Below, piece after piece: positions 1-5,515 of a stretch of DNA of 5,515 bases. The DNA lies in NCBI GenBank assembly GCA_035506435.1, contig DATJPK010000027.1:1-5515 (forward strand), read 5' to 3'. A model generated the notes under the pieces. It was not told the DNA's origin. It searched no databases and saw nothing but the letters and a program-made list of their open reading frames with translations. Each line of letters begins with the position of its first letter. Positions within the stretch are counted from its first letter, which is position 1. This DNA comes from JACTUA01 sp035506435. GTDB taxonomy: Archaea > Halobacteriota > Methanomicrobia > Methanomicrobiales > JACTUA01. The position numbers and the translations under genes are program-made.

Positions 1-378
1 GGAGAGGACGTCATCCACGACGGCGACTCGGTCTCCACGGTGCACCCCGTTCATGTAGAGCTCCCCCTTCGAATACCCGGTGGTCTGGTGCAGCGCGATT
101 TCGCCGGGCAGCTCGTACTTCCGCTTCCTGACGATGGTGAATGGGATGTCGGTCATGAGGGAGAGGGTTGTCCCGATGTGGATCCCCATCGCCTCGGCAA
201 CGACGAACATCTGCACGCCCTGCAGGTCGAGGACCTTGACCATGCCCGTACAGACATCCCTGATGAGGGCGGGTTCCACCTTCGGCACCCCGTCGGTGAT
301 GGGGTGGATGAAGTAGTCATAGTCCCCCCGCTTCACGATGGGGCACGTTTCGAGGGAGTGTACGAGTCGTTCAAGCAT
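1..378 (-). CDS. hpt: Hypoxanthine/guanine phosphoribosyltransferase, archaeal type (3' end cut by window edge)
   Basis: Purine-salvage enzyme of the cytoplasm: it transfers the phosphoribosyl group of PRPP to hypoxanthine and/or guanine, giving IMP or GMP. The first 126 residues are present. From memory, archaeal members are roughly 185 residues, so about a third is missing to the left. The N-terminus MLERLVHSLE is followed by KRGDYDYFIHPITDGVP (residues 16-32), a signature I recognise from archaeal Hpt. VRKRKY (83-88) fits the flexible loop. The final residues VVDDVLS (120-126) are the start of the PRPP-binding motif, with the acidic pair D122/D123; its STGGT-like end lies outside the window. 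The ATG at 376-378 overlaps the mfnA stop by 8 bp and has a GGGTGA Shine-Dalgarno upstream inside mfnA. This is the last visible gene of the ppsA-mfnA-hpt unit. Adenine phosphoribosyltransferase belongs to the same superfamily, and substrate preference cannot be proven from sequence alone. Confidence 0.9.
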   Translation of the reverse strand, partial: MLERLVHSLETCPIVKRGDYDYFIHPITDGVPKVEPALIRDVCTGMVKVLDLQGVQMFVVAEAMGIHIGTTLSLMTDIPFTIVRKRKYELPGEIALHQTTGYSKGELYMNGVHRGDRVAVVDDVLS

Positions 379-1468
379 GGATCTCACCCATGGCGGCGAT
401 GAATGCCTCCACCTGATCCCGGCTCACGTGGGGCATGCAGACGATCCTGAGGTGGCCCCGCCGGGTCCGGGAGACCTGCCACCCGGGCGGGGCCGTATCG
501 GTCGCGAAGGTCGCGACGTTCACGTCGGGGGTCACGGCCCGGGGGATCCCGAAGGTCTCGAGCCCGGCGATGAGGCGTTCCGTGTTCGCCATGCACCCCC
601 GGACAATGGGGCGCATCCCTTCCTTCCCGAGGTACTCGAGCACGGCGAATGCGCCGGCGACCGGGCCCCCGGGCCGGGTCCCCGTGAGGGTGTACACATT
701 CTTCACGGTCAGGTACGGTGTCGCGACCGAGAGGGGCGCAAGCATCTTCTCGTCCCGGACGAGGAGCGCACCCGCCGGAATGGGGGACATTCCCATCTTG
801 TGAGGGTCCACGGATACCGAGGACACCCCGGGCAGGGCGAAGTCGAAGGGCACGGGCTGTTCGAGGAACGGTATCACGAGCCCCCCGAAGGCTGCATCGA
901 CGTGGAGGAAGATCCCCCGGTCGACCGCGATATCGGAGAGGGCCTGGATGGGATCCACCATCCCGTACTCGGTAGTCCCCGCGATCCCGACGATACAGGC
1001 GGTGTTCCGGTCGATCTGCTCCTCGGCCTTCTCCGGGTCCATCCGGAGGTTCCCGTCGAGGGGGACGGTCCGGATCCCGATGGAGAGGATATCGCAGGCC
1101 TTCTCGAAGGAGAAATGGGCCGACTCGGGCACGACGACGTTCGGCTTCTTCACCCCGGAGAGGCCGCGGGCCATGCGGAGCACCTGGATGTTGGACTCGG
1201 TGCCTCCCGAGGTGGCGTACCCCGTTGCTTCGGGGCAGTGGAGGAGGTCCCCGAGCCGTTCGACAAGGAGCCGCTCGACCGCGGCCGTCCCCGGGAAGAG
1301 CCCCGGGTCGCCGAGGTTCGTCCCGGCGAAAAGGGCCTCGGCCTCGAGGGCGACCGGGTGCGGGCGGGTGCACATGGAGGAGAGGATCCTTCCGTACTCC
1401 AGGTCCTCGCCACGGCGGCGCGCCAGGAAGGAGAAGAGCTCCTCCCGGCTACACCCCTTCTCTCGCAT
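371..1468 (-). CDS. mfnA: L-tyrosine/L-aspartate decarboxylase MfnA (PLP-dependent)
   Basis: Group II PLP-dependent decarboxylase, 365 residues and apparently full length. In methanogens MfnA decarboxylates tyrosine to tyramine for methanofuran. Archaeal homologues also decarboxylate aspartate to beta-alanine for coenzyme A, so either or both roles are possible. Family landmarks read in order: NLGDPGLFPGT (51-61), the SGGTESN phosphate/PLP-binding segment (87-93), AHFSFEKA with H118 expected to stack on the PLP ring (117-124), GIAGTTEYG (161-169), HVDAAFGG with D191 contacting the pyridine nitrogen (189-196), and SVDPHKMGMSP, where K224 is the expected Schiff-base lysine (219-229). The C-terminal domain ends with RIVCMPH (341-347). 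Start choice: the ATG at 1466-1468 lies 20 bp inside the ppsA 3' end. It gives an N-terminus (MREKGCSREEL) resembling known MfnA proteins, although the Shine-Dalgarno is weak, suggesting translation coupled to ppsA. The stop TGA (371-373) overlaps the hpt start. Confidence 0.95.
   Translation of the reverse strand: MREKGCSREELFSFLARRRGEDLEYGRILSSMCTRPHPVALEAEALFAGTNLGDPGLFPGTAAVERLLVERLGDLLHCPEATGYATSGGTESNIQVLRMARGLSGVKKPNVVVPESAHFSFEKACDILSIGIRTVPLDGNLRMDPEKAEEQIDRNTACIVGIAGTTEYGMVDPIQALSDIAVDRGIFLHVDAAFGGLVIPFLEQPVPFDFALPGVSSVSVDPHKMGMSPIPAGALLVRDEKMLAPLSVATPYLTVKNVYTLTGTRPGGPVAGAFAVLEYLGKEGMRPIVRGCMANTERLIAGLETFGIPRAVTPDVNVATFATDTAPPGWQVSRTRRGHLRIVCMPHVSRDQVEAFIAAMGEIHA
384..389 (-). promoter_or_regulatory. 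Shine-Dalgarno site of hpt inside mfnA
   Basis: Minus-strand GGGTGA, in the context GGGTGAGATCC before the ATG, is close to the archaeal consensus GGAGGTGATC. It sits within the last codons of mfnA, so hpt has its own ribosome entry in addition to any coupling through the 8-bp overlap. Confidence 0.6.
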
Positions 1469-3734
1469 GGACCCTTCTTGCCGCCTCGAGAATCATCCGC
1501 TGCTCGGTCCGGGCCACCCGGTCCCTGATTTTCGGCACAGCGTCGATGTTCGCCGACAGGCTCGAGATCCCGTGCTCGACGAGCCACTCGGCCATCTCCG
1601 GGTCCGACCCCGCCTGCCCGCAGATGGAGCACTCGACACCGTACCGCCGGCAGACCCGGATGGTATCGTCGATTATTTTGAGAACCGCCGGGTGCTTGGG
1701 GAAGTACATGCCCGCGACGTTCTCGTTGTTCCGGTCGACGGCGATTGTGTACTGGATCAGGTCGTTCGTGCCAAAGGAGGCGAACTTTATCCCCGCTTTG
1801 ATGAAATCCTCGATAAGGATCGCGCTCGCCGGGATCTCGACCATGATCCCGAGGGTGACGTTCCCGACGTCGACACCCCACCCCTGCATCATCTGCTTTG
1901 CCTTCAGGAACTCGTCGGGGTGGGAGACCATGGGGAACATCATCCCCAGGTTCGAGTATCCCGCCTGCCAGAGCCTCTTGAAGGCCTCGACCTGGAGCCG
2001 GAACTGGTCGGCCGCCTGCAGGTCCCGGCGGATCCCCCGCCAGCCGAGCATGGGGTTGTGCTCGTGCGGCTCGTCCTCGCCGCCCGCCATGTTCCGGAAC
2101 TCGTCGGTCGGGGCGTCGAGGGTGCGGACCCAGACCGGCTTCCCCGGGAAGGCGTCGAGCACGACCCGGATCCCGCCGGCCAGCTCGTTGATGAACTCCT
2201 CTTCCTTCCTGCTCCGGATGTACCACATCGGGGTCTTGTTAAGCCCGAGGATGAGGTGCTCGATCCGGAGAAGGCCCACCCCGTCGGCGCCCGTGGCCGC
2301 CGCCCGGGCCGCCGCCTCGGGGAGGCTCACGTTCACCTTCACCGAGGTCGCGGTGATAATCGGGGCCGCGACGACCGCTGCCACTGCCTTCTCCTTCGGG
2401 GCGGCGGCCGCCTCGGTCCTTCCCTCGTAGACGAGGCCCTTCTCCCCGTCCACGGTCACGACCTGTCCCTGCTTCAGGACCGAGGTGGCCTTCTTCGTCC
2501 CGACGACCGCGGGGGTCCCGAGCTCCCGTGAGACGATGGCCGCGTGGCAGGTCATCCCGCCCTCGTCGGTGACAATCGCCGCCACCTTGCGCATGGCAGG
2601 TACCATGTCGGGGTTCGTCATCTTCGCGACGAGGATGTCCCCCTCCTTCACGTTCCCCGAGTCCTTTGCGTCGCGGACTATGGCGACCCGGCCGGAGCCG
2701 ATCCCCGGCGATGCCCCCTGGCCCTCGACGAGGACCTTCCCGGCGGTGGCAGTGGCGGGCTGCTTCCCCTGGACAGGGGCCCGGATGGTCGTGATCGGCC
2801 GGGACTGGAGGATGAAGATGTCCTTCCCCGTGATGGCCCACTCGAGGTCCTGGGGTACCCCGTAATGCCCTTCGGCGATGGACCCGAACCTGGCGAGCTC
2901 CGTCACCTCGATGTCCGAGAGCACCTGTGCCTTCTGCATGTTCGCCGGCACCTCGACGGATTTCGTGCCTTTCTTCCCCACGGGGACCACCATCTCGAGC
3001 TTTGCCGAGATCAGCCGGTCGATCACCTGGTTGGACCGCTGGTCAAAGACGTACTTGTCGGGCGAGACCGAGCCCGAGACCACGGCCTCGCCGAGGCCCC
3101 ACGAGCCCTCGATAATGGTGAGGGGCTCGCCGGTGACCGGGTGGGAGGTGAACATCACGCCGGCCTTCTTGGCCTCGACGAGCTCCTGGACGACCACCGC
3201 GATGTTCACCGACCGGTCGTCGAAGCCCTGCTTGGCCCGGTAATAGATGGCCCGTGCGCCGTAGAGGGATGCCCAGCACTTCTGGATGGCGAGGATGAGG
3301 TCCCCGTTCCCCTGGATGTTCAAATAGGTATCCTGCTGCCCCGCGAATGAGGCGTCAGGGAGGTCCTCGGCGGTTGCGCTCGACCGGACCGCGACAACCG
3401 GCTGGCTGCCGAGGGCGGCATATGCCTCCCGGATCTTCTTCTGGAGGGGTTGCGGGATCTGCACCGAGAGGACGAGCTGCTTTGCCTTCCCGGATGCCGC
3501 CTCGAGGGCCGCGTTGTCCTCGACGTTTAAGTTCGCGAGGCCGGAGAAGAGCCGGTCCTCGATGCCGGTCTCGCCGAGGAACCGCCGGAAGGCCTGGGCG
3601 GTCACGACGAATGCCTTCGGGACAGGGAGGCCGATACCAAACATCTCGCCGAGGGATGCCCCCTTTCCCCCGACCGACGGGATGTCCTCCTTCTTAATCT
3701 CCTCAAGAGTCAGGATATCAGGGACCTTCTTCAT
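1449..3734 (-). CDS. ppsA: Phosphoenolpyruvate synthase (pyruvate, water dikinase)
   Basis: Converts pyruvate + ATP + water to PEP + AMP + phosphate, the first committed gluconeogenic step in methanogens that fix CO2 via acetyl-CoA and pyruvate. The protein has 761 residues, normal for the family, with no intein visible. Domain order: an N-terminal ATP-grasp nucleotide-binding domain (about 10-320), with VGGKGASLGEM (21-31), AVRSSATAEDLPDASFAGQ (115-133) and LQSRPI (309-314); a swivelling phosphohistidine domain (about 333-435), with GGMTCHAAIVSRE (392-404), where H397 carries the phosphate; an Ala/Val-rich linker (about 440-462); and a C-terminal PEP/pyruvate-binding TIM barrel (about 463-761), with GADGVGLLRIEH (482-493), FGTNDLIQY (654-662) and CSICGQAGS (702-710), where C705 is the expected catalytic cysteine. 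Start choice: the ATG at 3732-3734 matches the usual N-terminus and has GGGGT six bases upstream. The frame stays open far upstream, to about 4793, but that part is antisense to serA and not family-like. An in-frame GTG at 3750-3752 is a less likely start. Confidence 0.96.
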   Translation of the reverse strand: MKKVPDILTLEEIKKEDIPSVGGKGASLGEMFGIGLPVPKAFVVTAQAFRRFLGETGIEDRLFSGLANLNVEDNAALEAASGKAKQLVLSVQIPQPLQKKIREAYAALGSQPVVAVRSSATAEDLPDASFAGQQDTYLNIQGNGDLILAIQKCWASLYGARAIYYRAKQGFDDRSVNIAVVVQELVEAKKAGVMFTSHPVTGEPLTIIEGSWGLGEAVVSGSVSPDKYVFDQRSNQVIDRLISAKLEMVVPVGKKGTKSVEVPANMQKAQVLSDIEVTELARFGSIAEGHYGVPQDLEWAITGKDIFILQSRPITTIRAPVQGKQPATATAGKVLVEGQGASPGIGSGRVAIVRDAKDSGNVKEGDILVAKMTNPDMVPAMRKVAAIVTDEGGMTCHAAIVSRELGTPAVVGTKKATSVLKQGQVVTVDGEKGLVYEGRTEAAAAPKEKAVAAVVAAPIITATSVKVNVSLPEAAARAAATGADGVGLLRIEHLILGLNKTPMWYIRSRKEEEFINELAGGIRVVLDAFPGKPVWVRTLDAPTDEFRNMAGGEDEPHEHNPMLGWRGIRRDLQAADQFRLQVEAFKRLWQAGYSNLGMMFPMVSHPDEFLKAKQMMQGWGVDVGNVTLGIMVEIPASAILIEDFIKAGIKFASFGTNDLIQYTIAVDRNNENVAGMYFPKHPAVLKIIDDTIRVCRRYGVECSICGQAGSDPEMAEWLVEHGISSLSANIDAVPKIRDRVARTEQRMILEAARRVHAREGV

Positions 3735-3740
3735 ACGACT

Positions 3741-3745
3741 ACCCC
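3741..3745 (-). promoter_or_regulatory. Shine-Dalgarno site of ppsA
   Basis: Read on the minus strand this is GGGGT, six bases before the ppsA ATG. It can pair with the CUCCA of the archaeal 16S 3' end, with one G-U wobble. It supports the ATG at 3732-3734 over the upstream in-frame GTG, which has no comparable site. Confidence 0.55.
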
Positions 3746-3782
3746 ACGTCACGGATTCTGATACGAGCTTGCCGTCTTTACA

Positions 3783-3789
3783 GATAAAT
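3783..3789 (-). promoter_or_regulatory. Candidate TATA box for ppsA-mfnA-hpt
   Basis: Minus-strand ATTTATC lies in the only AT-rich patch of this intergenic region. A start about 25-27 bases downstream would fall near 3759 and give a leader of about 25 bases. The match to the archaeal TATA consensus is partial, and no clear purine-rich BRE precedes it. If it is correct, the GC-rich hairpin block lies upstream of the ppsA transcript, not in its leader. Confidence 0.35.
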
Positions 3790-3797
3790 GCTGGCTG

Positions 3798-3902
3798 TTG
3801 CTCCCGAGCAATCGATCGGCTCCCGCGGTTGCAGGGTCCTGCACCGGCCCGGGTGGGTGCCCACCGGAGATGTTCCGGCGTTGGAGGGAGCCCCGGCCTC
3901 CA
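3798..3902 (+). other. GC-rich hairpin block in the ppsA/serA divergent region (possible structured RNA or leader)
   Basis: This non-coding block holds several possible helices: TTGCT/AGCAA (3798-3802 with 3807-3811); a 7-bp closing stem GGCTCCC/GGGAGCC (3818-3824 with 3886-3892); inside it CGGT-T-GCAG/CTGCACCG (3826-3834 with 3839-3846, one bulged T, loop GGTC) and CCGG-G-TGG/CCACCGG (3849-3856 with 3861-3867, one bulged G, loop GTGC). Two competing alternatives are CCGGA/TCCGG (3864-3868 with 3874-3878) and TGGAGG/CCTCCA (3882-3887 with 3897-3902); the latter would break the closing stem. It matches no RNA family I know. It is placed on the plus strand only because it would lie in a serA leader if transcription began near the AT patch at about 3774-3791. 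GC-rich DNA forms such helices by chance, so function is uncertain. Confidence 0.25.
3800..3825. repeat. Two direct GCTCCCG repeats, 19 bp apart
   Basis: The heptamer GCTCCCG occurs at 3800-3806 and 3819-3825, 19 bp start to start (just under two helical turns). A related inverted copy, GGGAGC, is at 3886-3891. The pair sits just upstream of the candidate ppsA TATA box, where an archaeal activator or repressor could bind. The first copy is also part of a small hairpin (TTGCT/AGCAA, 3798-3811). The repeats are real in the sequence; a protein-binding role is inferred. Confidence 0.35.
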
Positions 3903-3912
3903 GCCGCCGTTT

Positions 3913-3927
3913 GGAAAGCATGAATAG
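3913..3927 (+). promoter_or_regulatory. Weak candidate BRE/TATA for serA
   Basis: GGAAAGCATGAATAG reads as a purine-rich BRE-like run followed by a poor TATA-like stretch. A start about 25 bases downstream would fall near 3948 and leave a leader of only about 12 bases, which would just include the Shine-Dalgarno site. The alternative is the AT patch at about 3774-3791, read rightward, which would give serA a long structured leader. The sequence does not decide between them. Confidence 0.2.
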
Positions 3928-3947
3928 CAACCGGAGCTATGTGAGAT

Positions 3948-3952
3948 GGGGT
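3948..3952 (+). promoter_or_regulatory. Shine-Dalgarno site of serA
   Basis: The sequence GGGGT lies seven bases before the TTG at 3960 and can pair with CUCCA of the 16S 3' end with one wobble. The same pentamer at nearly the same spacing precedes ppsA. This site decides the start: the alternative GTG at 3978 has only GGAAAAGG upstream. Confidence 0.55.
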
Positions 3953-3959
3953 CTGTACT

Positions 3960-5515
3960 TTGAAGGAAAAGGTACTCGTGAGCGATCCCCTCGCCGACGA
4001 AGGGCTCTCCATCCTCCGGGGGACGTGCCAGGTGGATATCAGGACTGACCTCCCCGAGGAGGAGCTCATCCGGATCATAGGGGACTACGACGCCCTGGTC
4101 GTGAGGAGCGGGACCACGGTCACGGCCCGGATCATCGACGCGGGAAAGCGCCTCCGGATCATCGGGAGGGCCGGCGTGGGGGTCGACAACATCGACGTCG
4201 AGGCGGCGACCCGGCGGGGGATCCCCGTCGTGAACTCCCCGGAGGGGAACACCCTTGCCGCCACCGAGCACACGATGGCGATGATGCTTGCGCTTGCGAG
4301 AAACATCCCCCAGGCCGACGCTTCCCTCAAGCAGAAGCAGTGGAAGCGCTCGAAGTTCATGGGGATCGAGCTGAACGAGAAGACCCTCGGGATCGTCGGG
4401 CTCGGGAGGATCGGCCGGGAGATCGCGAAGCGGGCGAACGCGATGGAGATGCGGGTCGTCGCCTACGACCCGTTCCTCACGAAGGAGCGGGCCGCCCAGA
4501 TGGGGGTCGAGCTCATGGCTCTCGATGACGTCGTGCGGCAGGCCGACGTGATCACCGTCCACACTCCCCTCACTCCCGAGACCACCCACCTCATCAACGC
4601 GGCAAAGTTCGGGATGATGAAGAAGGGCGTCCGGATCCTCAACTGCGCCCGCGGGGGGATCATCGATGAGAAGGCCCTGTTCGATGCCATCAGGGCAGGG
4701 AAGGTGGCAGGCGCTGCCCTCGACGTCTTCGAGGAGGAGCCGCCGCTCACGTCGCCCCTCCTCGGGCTCGACAATGTCATCGTGACCCCGCACCTCGGGG
4801 CGAGCACCGTCGAGGCGCAGCTGAACGTCGCGGTGTCAGTCGCAAACCAGATCGTGGGGTTCTTCCGGGGAGAGCAGCCCAAGTACGCGGTGAACGCCCC
4901 CATGGTCCCCGCGGGTGATGCCGAACGGATGGAGCCCTATGCCCTCCTGACCGAGAAGATGGGCCGGTTCCTCATCCAGCTCGTGGAGGGACGCCTCGAG
5001 TCGGTGGAGATCACCTACGGGGGAGAGCTCTCCTCGCTCGGGCCGAACACCCGGTTTCTCACCCGGATCGCCCTCAAGGGTCTCATGGACCCCATCCTCC
5101 AGATGCCGGTGAACATCATCAACGCCGAGGTGATCGCGAAGGAGCGGGGTATCGGTATCAGGGAAACCACCACCGACGATGCGGCCGGGTTCCGGAACCT
5201 GATCACCATCAGGGTGAAGACCGACCGGATGGAGGAGACCATGGCCGGGACGGTATTTACGAGGGACCGGGTCAGGATCGTGGCCATCGGGGGATACACG
5301 ATGGACATGATCCCCGAGGGGTTCGTTATCGTCTCCCGGCACCTGGACAGGCCGGGGGTCATCGGCCGGGCCTCGACCATCCTCGGCGAGGCAAAGATCA
5401 ACATCGCGGGGATGCAGGTCGGCCGGCTCCGGCAGGGTGAGGAGGCCATCATGGTCCTCAACGTGGACTCGGAGGTGCCGGGCGCCGTGATGGACGAGAT
5501 CCGCGAGAAGGTCGG
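3960..5515 (+). CDS. serA: D-3-phosphoglycerate dehydrogenase (TTG start; 3' end cut by window edge)
   Basis: Oxidises 3-phosphoglycerate to 3-phosphohydroxypyruvate with NAD+, the first step of serine synthesis, in the cytoplasm. 518 codons are present plus two bases of the next. From memory the long archaeal form has about 525 residues, so only a few are missing. Landmarks: VRSGT (48-52); GRAGVGVDNIDVEAAT (69-84); the Rossmann nucleotide motif GIVGLGRIG (144-152), with D170 after the second strand favouring NAD; catalytic R231 in NCARGG; E260 in LDVFEEEP; H278 in TPHLGAST; an intervening (ASB-type) domain from about 318 to 450; and a C-terminal ACT domain from about 455, with HLDRPGVIGRAS (461-472) and NIAGMQVGR (481-489). 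Start: a TGA at 3942-3944 closes the frame upstream and no ATG precedes the conserved VLVSDPLA. The TTG at 3960 has GGGGT seven bases upstream, so I prefer it to the GTG at 3978. The ACT domain suggests possible amino-acid allostery, with serine the known effector in some family members. The gene is transcribed divergently from ppsA. Confidence 0.95.
   Translation, partial: MKEKVLVSDPLADEGLSILRGTCQVDIRTDLPEEELIRIIGDYDALVVRSGTTVTARIIDAGKRLRIIGRAGVGVDNIDVEAATRRGIPVVNSPEGNTLAATEHTMAMMLALARNIPQADASLKQKQWKRSKFMGIELNEKTLGIVGLGRIGREIAKRANAMEMRVVAYDPFLTKERAAQMGVELMALDDVVRQADVITVHTPLTPETTHLINAAKFGMMKKGVRILNCARGGIIDEKALFDAIRAGKVAGAALDVFEEEPPLTSPLLGLDNVIVTPHLGASTVEAQLNVAVSVANQIVGFFRGEQPKYAVNAPMVPAGDAERMEPYALLTEKMGRFLIQLVEGRLESVEITYGGELSSLGPNTRFLTRIALKGLMDPILQMPVNIINAEVIAKERGIGIRETTTDDAAGFRNLITIRVKTDRMEETMAGTVFTRDRVRIVAIGGYTMDMIPEGFVIVSRHLDRPGVIGRASTILGEAKINIAGMQVGRLRQGEEAIMVLNVDSEVPGAVMDEIREKV

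Noticed and set aside
338..1528. Long plus-strand open frame opposite mfnA, and similar frames opposite ppsA and hpt.
   Set aside because: Their translations are typical antisense shadows of GC-rich genes (repeated G, D, H, P, R), while the minus-strand proteins match known families along their full length.
3818..3892. A 75-base segment closed by a 7-bp stem, the length of a tRNA.
   Set aside because: No T arm with a TTC-like loop, no proper anticodon arm and no matching D-arm geometry on either strand, so it is not a tRNA.
3735..3959. Known riboswitch classes in the spacer, in particular fluoride.
   Set aside because: I could not find the conserved core of the fluoride riboswitch or of another class I know on either strand.
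3788..4048. Small plus-strand open frame of 86 codons across the intergenic region and into serA.
   Set aside because: It overlaps the true serA frame, is Arg/Gly/Pro-rich, has no recognisable motif and lacks a convincing ribosome site.
3735..4793. Upstream extension of the ppsA reading frame, which stays open for about 1 kb.
   Set aside because: The extension is antisense to serA and low in complexity (rich in D, P, G, H, R). PpsA homology begins at the ATG at 3734. It is a GC-rich composition shadow.
1..5515. Mobile elements, CRISPR arrays, inteins or defence genes.
   Set aside because: No transposase-like protein, terminal repeats, regularly spaced repeats or intein block in PpsA. Coding style looks uniform across all four genes.

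Overview
This window is a GC-rich (by eye) stretch of archaeal housekeeping DNA. It most likely comes from a hydrogenotrophic methanogen of the Methanomicrobiales, such as a Methanoculleus relative. The evidence is an MfnA-type decarboxylase (methanofuran/CoA biosynthesis), an archaeal-type hypoxanthine phosphoribosyltransferase, a PEP synthase with archaeal-type sequence, and a codon style rich in ATC, GGG, CGG and AGG. The genus is inferred from impression only and was not computed.

Layout. Three genes run leftward as a tightly packed unit: ppsA (1449-3734), mfnA (371-1468) and hpt (1-378, cut by the left edge). ppsA and mfnA overlap by 20 bp, and mfnA and hpt by 8 bp, so co-transcription and translational coupling are likely. 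A 225-bp divergent intergenic region (3735-3959) follows. Then serA (3960 to the right edge, missing only its last few codons) runs rightward from a TTG start. Both divergent genes have a GGGGT Shine-Dalgarno sequence at good spacing.

How the genes relate. All four serve central anabolism. PpsA makes PEP from pyruvate, the entry to gluconeogenesis from acetyl-CoA-derived carbon. SerA draws 3-phosphoglycerate from that route into serine. MfnA supplies tyramine (methanofuran) and/or beta-alanine (coenzyme A). Hpt salvages purine bases with PRPP. The shared control region would allow the gluconeogenic and serine branches to be tuned together, but that is inference.

No defence, mobile or otherwise exotic system is visible. 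The only part not explained by ordinary genes is the ppsA/serA intergenic region. It holds an AT-rich patch that could be a promoter, two direct GCTCCCG repeats 19 bp apart, and a GC-rich block of possible hairpins with a 7-bp closing stem and mutually exclusive alternative pairings. This could be a regulatory RNA/leader, an operator, or chance pairing in GC-rich DNA.
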